Of a stretch of 57,266 bases of DNA, positions 1-8,787 are shown piece after piece (positions within the stretch are counted from its first letter, which is position 1; each line of letters starts with the position of its first letter). The position numbers and the translations under genes are program-made. Below the pieces are notes generated by a model, which worked only from the letters and a program-made list of their open reading frames with translations, was not told the DNA's origin and did not search any database. Source of the DNA: JBAZOY01 sp041648505 (lineage in GTDB: Bacteria > Desulfobacterota > Syntrophia > Syntrophales > CG2-30-49-12); the NCBI GenBank assembly GCA_041648505.1, contig JBAZOY010000007.1:1-57266 (forward strand). Reading direction: 5' to 3'.

Positions 1-1
1 T

Positions 2-496
2 GAAATGGACCTGCGCCTTATCTGCCATGAGATCGAGGCGGCGGAAGGCGTCCGGATCAAGCTCATCCCCATCCCACGGGAGATCATGGAAAAAAATCGC
101 ACCAACCCGCCGCCCTTTCTGGAAGTGGCTGTACTGGAGGCGGAGCCCGTCTATTTAAGTAAAAGCGGTGGTAAACGCACTGTGAATATCAAGCTGACAA
201 GGTTTCTGCCCTCTTTAGCCGAAGTTCCCAGTAAAGAACTTGAAGCTCTCAGGGAGCGGACAATCAAAAGCGGGTTCGACTTCATTGACTTTTGGGCGGT
301 GGATTTCAACTGGCAGGAAGGAAAACCCTTTGAACACTGCTGGCAGGATTACCGGACAAGGAAGGACCGCAGCCTGAAGACAGTAAGTGATGCGGCATAT
401 GACAAATATCCCGGATCCGGTATGTACAAAGCCTGCGTCAAGGTGGTGGATGTTTTCGGGTGCGATACGAGCATTACCGTGGAGGTTCAAATATGA
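2..496 (+). CDS. DNA methyltransferase of a restriction-modification system, C-terminal part (truncated by window start)
   Basis: The reading frame is open from the first bases of the window, so only the last 164 or so residues are seen. No catalytic motif is in view. The visible tail, with the stretches FDFIDFWAVDF and WQDYRTRKDRSLKTVSDA, resembles the C-terminus of adenine-specific (type III/Mod-like) DNA methylases, which modify DNA so the partner nuclease ignores it. The stop overlaps the start of the helicase/nuclease gene in an ATGA, so the two are translationally coupled, as expected for a modification-restriction pair. The assignment relies on this tail and on the neighbour; the N-terminal SAM-binding and DPPY-type motifs lie outside the window. 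Confidence 0.7.
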   Translation, partial: EMDLRLICHEIEAAEGVRIKLIPIPREIMEKNRTNPPPFLEVAVLEAEPVYLSKSGGKRTVNIKLTRFLPSLAEVPSKELEALRERTIKSGFDFIDFWAVDFNWQEGKPFEHCWQDYRTRKDRSLKTVSDAAYDKYPGSGMYKACVKVVDVFGCDTSITVEVQI

Positions 497-3400
497 CCAG
501 CCCTGTCATCAATGTGGCGGCATTGGAACCTCTCTTCGCTCCCCACGAGGAGCCGGACTATCACCGCGTGCGGGCGGATCGAGACGGCGACCCGGCAAAG
601 GTAGTCAGGGGACGCAGACCCACAACCATCGTCATTGCCCAGAATCTGAGGTTTTTTGTGAAGGCTTGGCGGGAAAGCGATTACCCAGGGGCTTCGGATA
701 CGACAAGGGAACTTCTCCACCACTGGTTCGAACGTGATCATCTGATCGGGACAACGGAGGGGGATCGTCTTCCTTTCCGGTATTATTTCTGTCAGCGAGA
801 GGCGATTGAAACCATTATCTATCTCCACGAAGTACGGCAGTTGACCACACTTTCGGGAATCATGGCGGAGTTCGGCGGTGAAGATGCGCTGACGGCGGCC
901 CTGGGGGTCAATCCCGATGATGACCGCTGGCCGAAATATGCTTTCAAGGTGGCGACAGGGGCCGGAAAAACAAAGGTGATGAGTCTGGCCATTGTCTGGA
1001 GCTATTTCCACGCCCTGCGGGAAAGTGATTCGTCCATGGCGCAGCACTTTGTGGTGATTGCCCCCAACCTCACCGTCTTTGAACGCCTCAAGGAAGACTT
1101 TAGACCGGAAAAAGGTGGTTTGAATATTTTTGACCGTGATCCCCTTATTCCCGTTGCCTGGCGGGGAGACTGGAATCTTTCCGTAGTCCCGCAGGATCAA
1201 GCCGGCGGGGCAGCAACAGGAGGAACCCTTTATCTTACCAACATCCACCGTCTCTATGATTCCGACAAACGACGGAGGACAAGGGAAGATGAAACCTACG
1301 AATGGATGGGACCGCTGGTCTCGCGGGCAAAGGCTCTGGATACAGGCGAAGTCCTCCGCAAGCGCATTACCGCTCATGCCAGGGTCATGATCCTGAACGA
1401 TGAAGCGCATCATCTCTGGGACCCCGGTTCCGCATGGAATGAAGCCATCTCTTTTCTACATGAGACCATTGCCTGCCAGACGGAAGGCGGGATTGCGGCG
1501 CAACTGGATTTTTCCGCTACGCCGAAGGACAACTCCGGCCGTATCTTCCAGCATGTGGTGTGCGACACGCCCCTTGGTGAAGCCGTGGACGCAGGTATAG
1601 TCAAGACACCCATCATCGGGCGCGGTCAGGGACTGATTGAACGGCCCAGCCAGGATGCCGCGGAAAAATACCAGCAGCACCTGATGATCGGATATGAAAG
1701 ATGGCGAAAGTCAAAGGAAGAGTGGCAGAAAAGCGGGAAGAAGCCCCTGCTCTTTGTCATGACGGAAGATACGGAATCGGCTGACCAGATTGCCCGGCGT
1801 CTGGATACTGATCCCCTGTTTGGCGATCTCAATGGCAGGACGGTGAACCTCCACACACGGCTGAAGGGAAAAATCAAGTGGGTGGGTGGTCGAAAAAAAG
1901 GCTATCCTGTATTTGAGGAGGGCGAGAAGGAGATCAATGACGAAGACCTGAAGGAGTTGAGGAAACTTTCGCGGGAACTTGATTCGGGAGAAAGTCCTTA
2001 TCAGTGCATTGTATCCGTTCTCATGCTACGGGAGGGGTGGGATGTGCGCAATGTCACCACGATTGTACCCCTGCGGTCCTATACCTCGAAGGCCAACATC
2101 CTGCCGGAGCAGACCCTGGGACGGGGACTGCGGCGGATGGACCCGACGGGGACGGTTGCGGAGCTGGTTACAATTGTCGAGCATTCCGCCTTTGTCAGTC
2201 TCTATCAGGAGCAATTGAGCCAGGAAGGTCTTCCCATCGAGGTCGTGGATGTGGAAGACGTTCCCAAAACGACCGTTACCATCTTTCCTGATCGAGAACA
2301 TAAAGATTGCGAGAAGCTGGATATCGTCATTCCCCCTGTTACCCCTGGTTATAGCCGGAAGGCGACCATTGAAGGACTGGCTCTTGAAGATATCCGAAAA
2401 CAGTTTTCGCGGTACCAGACTCTGCCCCTGGGCGAGGCACGACCCGAAGATGTCCAGTACGAAGGAAGGCATCTGTTTACAAACGAAGTCATCGAAGAAA
2501 TGAAAATCCGCCTTCCCCTTTTAGAAAGCGGCATCGGCGCCGTATCATTTTATCGGGAAGAACTGGAACATATATCGGGATTGCGTGGTACGCATCGGGT
2601 CCTCGCCCCTTTGATCGAAACATTCCTTACGGAGCTTCTCTTCAAGGAGAAAGTCTCTCTCTTTGACGAACGCCTGCTGAGCCGGCTTGCCGATGCCGAT
2701 GTGCGCGAGCATATCCGGGCGACCTTCGTTCCGCTCATACTGGCCAAGACGACGATTATCGAGGAACGAAAGACAGAAGGACGTGGAATATCACTGACAA
2801 TATGGAAGCCCTTTCAGGTGACGCACTCTGCCCATCATCCAGCCGTGCCCGCCGAACATACGTTGTTCAATCTTGTTCCCTGTAACCGGGAACTGGAGGT
2901 AGCCATGACCCAGTTCCTTGACCGCGCACCGGATGTGTCCGCTTTCTGCAAGAACGCCGGACCACAGGCTCTGAGAATTGATTATTTGACGGAAGGCGGG
3001 AGGCAGTCGTCTTACACACCAGATTTCATCATCCGCATGCCCGATAGCCGCCATGTACTTTGTGAAACGAAGGGAAGGACGGATCGTGATGTGCCTCTGA
3101 AAGCAAGAGCAGCAGTGTCATGGTGTAAAGCGGCTACCCGAAAGAAAATCAAGTGGCAATACCTCTACGTGCCGCAGGGGATATTCGAAGGCGTACATGA
3201 TAACTGCCTCGAAACTCTGATACGTACCTGTGAGCCAACCCTGAATGATCTGATACGTGAGACCGTTGACCGGCAGTTAACACTGCCTTTTGGTGAGGCC
3301 GGTTCAGTAGAGGAAAGCATCGGTGATTTTATCCCCCCGGATGAATTTGAGTGCCTCCCTTCCCGCTACCAGAAGGGGATCGAACAGGCCGTTACCCTCT

Positions 3401-3906
3401 TCCGGTTTCTGGAAAGAAAAACCGATGTATCCTATGCGCCTGTTTTTACCCCTCTTCTGGGCCCTTTGGATGAGGCAGCAAGAGGGGTAATTCTACGATT
3501 TATCGGGCCGGACGTACCGGAGGACAGACAGAACCGGAAGGCATTTTTTGAACCGGATCTCAGTCACCTTCCTGCAAATGAAGTAAGTTATCATCAACGT
3601 CAGGGGAACAACCTGCGACGTACATTGATGGACAATAACGGTTTAATGCCCATAGGACTGTTACGGTGGTGCCTGGACTATGCACATCACTCGCAAAGGA
3701 TGGTGGGAGGGGTATTTCAGTCAGTAAAAATGTGTTTTGCCAAAACAGCTGAAGCCGGTCTTTTTGAAGTCATTGACCACATCTATGCCTTCCGTAATGA
3801 ATATATAGCCCATCAGGATCGGGAACTCAGTAATACTGATCTGGCGAGACAGGCTTTGGCCGAGTGGATTCAAGGATTGTACGGGATATGGAAATTGCAT
3901 CAATGA
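493..3906 (+). CDS. Type III-like restriction helicase/endonuclease (BPTD_3080-like) with HEPN-like C-terminus
   Basis: A 1137-residue superfamily 2 helicase-nuclease, the likely restriction subunit paired with the upstream methylase. The start is the ATG at 493, inside an ATGA overlap and 7 bases after GGAGG. Visible motifs are Walker A ATGAGKT (154-160), DEAH (303-306), a motif VI-like QTLGRGLRR near 540, and a PD-(D/E)xK nuclease signature with Asp844, Glu858 and Lys860 (PDF...ETKGR). These predict ATP-dependent translocation and DNA cleavage. After about residue 960 there is an extra helical region ending in RNEYIAH (1101-1107), which fits the Rx4-6H motif of HEPN domains. The HEPN reading is inference; helicase and nuclease are well supported. 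Confidence 0.85.
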   Translation: MTSPVINVAALEPLFAPHEEPDYHRVRADRDGDPAKVVRGRRPTTIVIAQNLRFFVKAWRESDYPGASDTTRELLHHWFERDHLIGTTEGDRLPFRYYFCQREAIETIIYLHEVRQLTTLSGIMAEFGGEDALTAALGVNPDDDRWPKYAFKVATGAGKTKVMSLAIVWSYFHALRESDSSMAQHFVVIAPNLTVFERLKEDFRPEKGGLNIFDRDPLIPVAWRGDWNLSVVPQDQAGGAATGGTLYLTNIHRLYDSDKRRRTREDETYEWMGPLVSRAKALDTGEVLRKRITAHARVMILNDEAHHLWDPGSAWNEAISFLHETIACQTEGGIAAQLDFSATPKDNSGRIFQHVVCDTPLGEAVDAGIVKTPIIGRGQGLIERPSQDAAEKYQQHLMIGYERWRKSKEEWQKSGKKPLLFVMTEDTESADQIARRLDTDPLFGDLNGRTVNLHTRLKGKIKWVGGRKKGYPVFEEGEKEINDEDLKELRKLSRELDSGESPYQCIVSVLMLREGWDVRNVTTIVPLRSYTSKANILPEQTLGRGLRRMDPTGTVAELVTIVEHSAFVSLYQEQLSQEGLPIEVVDVEDVPKTTVTIFPDREHKDCEKLDIVIPPVTPGYSRKATIEGLALEDIRKQFSRYQTLPLGEARPEDVQYEGRHLFTNEVIEEMKIRLPLLESGIGAVSFYREELEHISGLRGTHRVLAPLIETFLTELLFKEKVSLFDERLLSRLADADVREHIRATFVPLILAKTTIIEERKTEGRGISLTIWKPFQVTHSAHHPAVPAEHTLFNLVPCNRELEVAMTQFLDRAPDVSAFCKNAGPQALRIDYLTEGGRQSSYTPDFIIRMPDSRHVLCETKGRTDRDVPLKARAAVSWCKAATRKKIKWQYLYVPQGIFEGVHDNCLETLIRTCEPTLNDLIRETVDRQLTLPFGEAGSVEESIGDFIPPDEFECLPSRYQKGIEQAVTLFRFLERKTDVSYAPVFTPLLGPLDEAARGVILRFIGPDVPEDRQNRKAFFEPDLSHLPANEVSYHQRQGNNLRRTLMDNNGLMPIGLLRWCLDYAHHSQRMVGGVFQSVKMCFAKTAEAGLFEVIDHIYAFRNEYIAHQDRELSNTDLARQALAEWIQGLYGIWKLHQ

Positions 3907-3924
3907 GTCCAGAGTAGAAGCGTG

Positions 3925-3953
3925 TTGCTTAACTCCTTCTCATGTTATATAAA
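3925..3953 (+). promoter_or_regulatory. Predicted sigma-70 promoter for ahbC-hemB
   Basis: TTGCTT (3925-3930) and TATAAA (3948-3953) are separated by 17 bases, in the 79-base gap before ahbC. Transcription would begin near 3960, about 26 bases before the start codon. The prediction is from pattern only. Confidence 0.45.
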
Positions 3954-3985
3954 TCCCGAACAAAACTGGCGGCAGGAAAGATATT

Positions 3986-5167
3986 ATGATCGGTATTTCA
4001 AAATTATATTGCGGAGCGGTAGAGTCCGGTGATGTACTTCGCTACGGCAGGGAATCGGGAAAACTCCCCTCCCATCTTCTCCAGTTTTCGGCGGACAAAA
4101 AACCCGTGGTTGTCTGGAACATGACCAGGCGGTGCAACCTGAAGTGTATCCATTGTTATTCCAACTCGCAAAATATCTCCTACAGCGATGAATTGACCAC
4201 GGCGGAGGGGAAAAGATTGCTCTCCAATCTGGCTGCTTTCGGCTGTCCGGTGATCCTCTTGTCCGGTGGCGAACCTCTGATGCGTGAAGATCTTCCGGAA
4301 TTGGCCCGGTTTGCCGTAGATCAGGGGATGCGGGCCGTGGTCTCCACCAACGGTACCCTGATTACCAGGGAGAAAGCGGAAATATTCAGAGAGATCGGCC
4401 TGTCCTACGTAGGAGTCAGCCTTGATGGCGTCGAAGAGACCCATGACCGGTTCCGGGGGGTCAAAGGAGCCTTTGAAAAGGCAATGAAAGGAATGAGAAT
4501 CTGCCGGGATGCGGGGATAAAAGTTGGTGTCCGCTTTACGATGAACAAGAGAAATATGGTAGATATCCCGGCTATTTTTGATCTCCTTGAAGAGGAAGAT
4601 GTCCCCAGGGCATGCTTCTATCACCTTGTTTATGCGGGCCGCGGATCAAAATTAATGGAAGAAGATCTGTCTCATAAAGAGACGAGGGCTGTGTTGGATC
4701 TGATCATGGACAGGACCCGTGATCTATTTATCAGAGGAATACCCAAAGACATCCTCACCGTGGATAATCATGCCGATGGGCCTTATCTCTATCTGCGCCT
4801 TTTGGGAGAGAACCCTAAACGGGCGGAGGAAGTTATGAAACTCTTGCTGATGAACGGAGGAAACAGTTCCGGTCATGGTATCGGCTGCGTGAGCTGGGAC
4901 GGTGAGGTCCATGCCGATCAGTTCTGGAGAGGTGTATCGTTTGGTAATGTAAGGCAGCGTCCCTTCAGCGAGATCTGGACGGATACCTCAAATGAACTGA
5001 TGGCTAAGCTGAAAGATAAAAAACACAACGTAAAAGGGAGATGTGCCTCCTGCCGCTGGCTCAATATCTGTGCGGGCAATTTTCGGGCCAGGGCGGAAGC
5101 GGTTACCGGTGATATATGGGCTTCCGACCCTGCCTGTTACCTTACCGGTGAGGAGATTAAAATTTAA
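3986..5167 (+). CDS. ahbC: 12,18-didecarboxysiroheme deacetylase AhbC (radical SAM, alternative heme pathway)
   Basis: A 393-residue radical SAM/SPASM protein. AhbC removes the two acetate side chains of 12,18-didecarboxysiroheme to give iron-coproporphyrin III in the siroheme-dependent heme pathway of sulfate reducers and archaea. The N-terminus MIGISKLYCG and the following Arg-Tyr-Gly-Arg and LPSHLLQF stretches are characteristic of AhbC. The radical SAM cluster cysteines are C50, C54 and C57 (CNLKCIHC), GGEP follows near 95, and a C-terminal cysteine set (CASCRWLNIC and a later Cys) would bind auxiliary Fe-S clusters. The start has AGGAAAG 7 bases upstream. hemB follows after 10 bases, supporting a tetrapyrrole role. 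Heme d1 enzyme NirJ is the nearest alternative. Confidence 0.87.
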   Translation: MIGISKLYCGAVESGDVLRYGRESGKLPSHLLQFSADKKPVVVWNMTRRCNLKCIHCYSNSQNISYSDELTTAEGKRLLSNLAAFGCPVILLSGGEPLMREDLPELARFAVDQGMRAVVSTNGTLITREKAEIFREIGLSYVGVSLDGVEETHDRFRGVKGAFEKAMKGMRICRDAGIKVGVRFTMNKRNMVDIPAIFDLLEEEDVPRACFYHLVYAGRGSKLMEEDLSHKETRAVLDLIMDRTRDLFIRGIPKDILTVDNHADGPYLYLRLLGENPKRAEEVMKLLLMNGGNSSGHGIGCVSWDGEVHADQFWRGVSFGNVRQRPFSEIWTDTSNELMAKLKDKKHNVKGRCASCRWLNICAGNFRARAEAVTGDIWASDPACYLTGEEIKI

Positions 5168-5177
5168 GGGGGCAGCG

Positions 5178-6152
5178 ATGTATTTTCCGGATTATCGGTC
5201 AAGGCGGTTGAGAAAGAGTGAAAATTTGCGAAGGATGGTCAGAGAAACCAGTCTGTCTGTAGATGATCTGGTCTATCCTCTCTTTGTAGTCCCCGGTAAG
5301 GGAGTCAAGAAACCGATTGCTTCTATGCCCGGCCATTTTCAGATGTCCTGCGATCACATAATCAAGGAAGTGCAAAAAACAAAAGAGATGGGGATACCGG
5401 CGGTACTCCTTTTCGGCATCCCCGAGAAGAAGGATGAATTAGCATCGGGTGCCTTTGCTAAAGGTGGGATTATTCAGCAGGCGATAAAGAAGATCAAGGA
5501 TAGTGTTCCCGATATTGTCGTGATTACCGATGTGTGTCTCTGCGAATATACCAGCCATGGTCACTGCGGTATGATCGAAAAGGGAGATGTGGACAATGAC
5601 ACTACCCTTGAGGTTCTTGCGGAGGTTGCCGTTTCTCATGCCGGAGCAGGCGCCGATATGGTTGCCCCTTCGGCAATGATGGATGGGCAGGTAAGGGCTA
5701 TCCGGGAGGCCCTTGATGAGGCAGGGTATGAGCATCTTCCGATTATGGCCTACTCAGCCAAATATGCCTCCTGTTTTTACGGTCCCTTCCGTGAGGCTGC
5801 CGAAAGCACGCCGCAGTTTGGTGACAGACGGTCTTATCAGATGGATACGGCCAACAGTGATGAGGCGATGAGGGAGATGACCCTCGACGTGGAGGAAGGG
5901 GCCGATATTATTATGGTCAAACCTGCCCTGCCGTATCTTGATATTATACGCCGGGCGAGGGAGGAATTCGACTTGCCCGTTGCTGCTTACAATGTGAGCG
6001 GGGAGTTTTCCATGATCAAAGCGGCTGCCGGTTTCGGCTGGATTGATGGGGAAAAGGCGATGATGGAAACAATGACCTCCATAAAGAGGGCCGGGGCGGA
6101 TATCATCGTTACCTATTTTGCCCAGGATGCGGCAAGAGTTCTCCGGAGATAG
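5178..6152 (+). CDS. hemB: Porphobilinogen synthase (delta-aminolevulinic acid dehydratase)
   Basis: A 324-residue cytoplasmic enzyme condensing two 5-aminolevulinate molecules to porphobilinogen, the first common step of heme, siroheme and cobalamin synthesis. The start is the ATG at 5178, preceded by AAGGGGG. The two Schiff-base lysines lie in MAYSAKYAS and IMVKPALPY. The segment DVCLCEYTSHGHCG carries the cysteine triad of zinc-dependent HemB enzymes rather than the aspartate form. It follows ahbC by 10 bases in an evident operon and converges with greA. Confidence 0.95.
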   Translation: MYFPDYRSRRLRKSENLRRMVRETSLSVDDLVYPLFVVPGKGVKKPIASMPGHFQMSCDHIIKEVQKTKEMGIPAVLLFGIPEKKDELASGAFAKGGIIQQAIKKIKDSVPDIVVITDVCLCEYTSHGHCGMIEKGDVDNDTTLEVLAEVAVSHAGAGADMVAPSAMMDGQVRAIREALDEAGYEHLPIMAYSAKYASCFYGPFREAAESTPQFGDRRSYQMDTANSDEAMREMTLDVEEGADIIMVKPALPYLDIIRRAREEFDLPVAAYNVSGEFSMIKAAAGFGWIDGEKAMMETMTSIKRAGADIIVTYFAQDAARVLRR

Positions 6153-6173
6153 TCTCGTCCGGCCGCAGACAAA

Positions 6174-6656
6174 TCAGCTTTCCTCTTTAAAGAAGATATC
6201 TACAACTTCAAATTCTCTGATGCCGCCCGGGGTTTTGACCTTGATATTATCGGCGATTATCTTGCCAATCAACGCTTTTCCTATGGGAGAGGTTACGGAT
6301 ATTTTGTTTTCACTTACATCAGATTCGAAGGGGCCCACCAATTGATATTTTTCACTTTTTCCTGTGTTGATATCTTCAATGATAACCATTGATCCAAAGA
6401 CAACCTTTTCATTACTGAGACCCTTTAAGTCAACAATGTTTGACAGGGCAAGATTGTTTTCGATCTCCTGCAGCTTACCCTGAATAAAAGACTGCCGTTC
6501 CTTGGCTGCCGCGAATTCTGCGTTTTCAGATATATCTCCATGGGCTCTGGCTTCTTCAATGTCTCTTATATTTTCAGGCACGGAGACTGTCTTCAGATGT
6601 TCCAGTTCCTTCTTTAATTTTTCAAACCCTGCTTTTGTAATAGGTATTTTTTCCAT
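6174..6656 (-). CDS. greA: Transcription elongation factor GreA
   Basis: A 160-residue factor that binds RNA polymerase and stimulates cleavage of backtracked transcripts. The N-terminal coiled coil (about 1-75) includes EARAHGDISENAEFAAAKERQ, whose acidic tip residues insert into the secondary channel. The C-terminal FKBP-like half ends with SPIGKALIGK and EFEVVDI. Length and motifs are standard. It stands alone, convergent with hemB (21 bases between stops) and divergent from moaA. Confidence 0.96.
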   Translation of the reverse strand: MEKIPITKAGFEKLKKELEHLKTVSVPENIRDIEEARAHGDISENAEFAAAKERQSFIQGKLQEIENNLALSNIVDLKGLSNEKVVFGSMVIIEDINTGKSEKYQLVGPFESDVSENKISVTSPIGKALIGKIIADNIKVKTPGGIREFEVVDIFFKEES

Positions 6657-7002
6657 GCTGCTTTTCCATCTTTCATTGCAAATCGAATGGTTGAGCCTGG
6701 CCTGGAGGCAGGAAAGACGGGGGCTGAATTTGCTGATGGTGTGAGCGCTAAGGGTGACTTTCTCAGCAATCTCTAAAAAATAATGACCTTTACAAGCTCA
6801 GCCTCAACTCCACGTTAGGCTTAATTTCAACTTATCAGGTTATAGAATCATCACGATTTAACCAGTTTCACCATATATCGTATTGCGTTAGACGTCAAGC
6901 GCTACATTTTGGATTTATCCTTTCCTTGCGAAGACTTTTTAATAGTGTTAAATTAAGAATCAAATTTATAATCACTCTGTTGACTGAGATGTTACGGCAC
7001 AT
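6657..7002. other. Intergenic region greA/moaA (346 bases)
   Basis: AT-rich gap between two divergent genes. It must contain both promoters, but I see no strong matching -35/-10 pair, and no molybdenum-cofactor riboswitch that I can recognise. No convincing coding region is present. Confidence 0.5.
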
Positions 7003-7998
7003 ATGATTGATAAATATGAGAGGGATGTTAATTACCTCAGGATATCGGTCACAGACAGGTGCAACCTTTGCTGCACTTACTGTACCCCCATAGAAGGGCG
7101 ATCCCTGCTTGGGCATGATGATATTCTCCGCTATGAGGAGATATTAAGGGTCGTAAGGGCGGCGGTGAAGATGGGGATCGTCAAGGTCAGGGTAACCGGC
7201 GGTGAGCCCCTCGTCAGGCGAGGCATTGTAGATTTTATCGGTTTGCTGAAATCAATAAGAGAACTTACTGACATCAGCCTGACGACAAACGGTATCTTTC
7301 TTGAATCGTTTGCCGTCAGGCTCTTCGGCGCAGGTGTGAAAAGAATCAATATAAGTCTCGATTCTTTGAATGCCGGGAAATATGCACATATTACCAGAGG
7401 AGGGGACCTTTCTGCAGTTCTGCGGGGCATTGATAAGGTATACGGGGTTGGTTTTTCGCCTATCAAGATCAATATTGTGGCGATAAGGGGATTTAACGAT
7501 GACGAAATACTTAATTTTGCAAGACTGACCCTTGATAAGCCGTATCAGATCAGGTTCATTGAGATGGTGCCCATAGGCAAGGCGGGTCTGGAGAATAATG
7601 GCAGGTATCTATCTAACGAGATCGTAAGGGAAAGAATCTGCAGTTTTCACCGGCTTGAACCTGTTAATGGTAATCAGGGGGCAGCGGTTGGGGGCCCTGC
7701 GCGGATGTACCGGATCGTTGATAGTTTAGGAGAGATTGGCTTTATAAGTCCCATCAGCCATCAGTTCTGCCATTCTTGTAACCGGCTTCGTCTCACGGCG
7801 GATGGCCATCTGCGTGCGTGTCTGCTTTCAGATGAAGAGATAGACCTTAAGGGCCCAATGCGTGATGGATGTTCTGATGAGGAGTTAGAGGGTCTTATAA
7901 AGATGGTAATTGCCGGAAAACCGGAACATCACAGTATAGCATTGAGTGAAAACCGGATCAAAAAATGCGTGAGAGAAATGGTTTCCATAGGTGGATAA
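7003..7998 (+). CDS. moaA: GTP 3',8-cyclase MoaA (molybdenum cofactor biosynthesis)
   Basis: A 331-residue radical SAM enzyme that converts GTP to 3',8-cyclo-7,8-dihydro-GTP, the first step of molybdopterin synthesis. The N-terminal cluster is C20-x3-C24-x2-C27. The second, substrate-binding cluster is CHSCNRLRL...RACL near 255-275. The protein ends in Gly-Gly, the C-terminal tail known to be required for MoaA activity. No other moa gene is in the window. A methyltransferase gene follows 21 bases later on the same strand, so cotranscription is likely although a functional link is not evident. Confidence 0.93.
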   Translation: MIDKYERDVNYLRISVTDRCNLCCTYCTPIEGRSLLGHDDILRYEEILRVVRAAVKMGIVKVRVTGGEPLVRRGIVDFIGLLKSIRELTDISLTTNGIFLESFAVRLFGAGVKRINISLDSLNAGKYAHITRGGDLSAVLRGIDKVYGVGFSPIKINIVAIRGFNDDEILNFARLTLDKPYQIRFIEMVPIGKAGLENNGRYLSNEIVRERICSFHRLEPVNGNQGAAVGGPARMYRIVDSLGEIGFISPISHQFCHSCNRLRLTADGHLRACLLSDEEIDLKGPMRDGCSDEELEGLIKMVIAGKPEHHSIALSENRIKKCVREMVSIGG

Positions 7999-8019
7999 AG
8001 AACGTCAAACGAGGGAAAG

Positions 8020-8787
8020 ATGATCTTTACTGAGGAGACAGCTAAGTCGTATGAAGACTGGCTTCATACACCTGTAGGGCGTTATATTGATGGGAGGGAG
8101 AAAGAACTGATCCTTGCCCTTGCCATGCCGAGGGATGGCGAAAGGCTTCTCGACGTGGGTTGTGGTACAGGCGAACATCTGTTCCTCTTCCGGGAAAAAG
8201 GTTGTGATGTAACGGGGCTCGAACCGTCACCATTTATGCTTGAAATAGCCAGGCAAAAACTTGGTAACAGGGCAGCCTTTCATGTAGGGAAAGCCGAGGA
8301 TCTTCCCTTTTCCGACAATGAATTCGATATCGTAACTTTGATTACCTCCCTTGAGTTCATTGATGATCCGGAAAAAGCGATATCAGAGGCCATAAGGGTA
8401 TCACGGAACAGAGTCCTTATTGGGGTCCTGAACAAATACTCTTTAATTGGTGTTCAGCGAAGGTTAAAATTGTTCAGACCATCCGTTTATCATAGCGCAC
8501 GCTTTTTTCATATTGCTGAATTGATTACTATGGTGAGGAATCAACTTCATGATGTACACATCAAGTGGGGAAGCGTTGTTTTTCTACCTTATGGGTGTCA
8601 TAAGTTTGCCGGAGCCATGGAAGAGTCCATACCGGTAATGAAAAATCCCTTCGGTGCCTTTATTGGCCTGTCGTTTCCTGTTACCTTTATGTACAGGACA
8701 GTCCAGGATATCATCGGGGAACCGTTTAAGATAAAAACGGAAAGCAGATATTCGATGCGGGAAGTTGTAAAGGGAATGAAGGAATGA
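8020..8787 (+). CDS. Class I SAM-dependent methyltransferase (UbiE/Methyltransf_11-like)
   Basis: A 255-residue methyltransferase with a Rossmann-like fold: motif I LLDVGCGTGEHL near 45-56, the acidic end of strand 2 (TGLEPS), and motif IV NEFDIVTLITSLEFIDD near 102-118. The substrate cannot be told from sequence. Its last codons overlap the start of the next radical SAM gene by 4 bases (ATGA), so the two are translationally coupled and the methyltransferase may act on a product or partner of that enzyme. Confidence 0.8.
   Translation: MIFTEETAKSYEDWLHTPVGRYIDGREKELILALAMPRDGERLLDVGCGTGEHLFLFREKGCDVTGLEPSPFMLEIARQKLGNRAAFHVGKAEDLPFSDNEFDIVTLITSLEFIDDPEKAISEAIRVSRNRVLIGVLNKYSLIGVQRRLKLFRPSVYHSARFFHIAELITMVRNQLHDVHIKWGSVVFLPYGCHKFAGAMEESIPVMKNPFGAFIGLSFPVTFMYRTVQDIIGEPFKIKTESRYSMREVVKGMKE

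Noticed and set aside
487..1413. 308-codon minus-strand frame opposite the restriction helicase
   Set aside because: It lies fully within the well-supported helicase gene, has no recognisable domain, and its composition is that of an antisense shadow.
5043..5177. Longer hemB start 45 codons upstream
   Set aside because: The extra part overlaps the C-terminus of ahbC in another frame, and the ATG at 5178 has a good ribosome site and the right family length.
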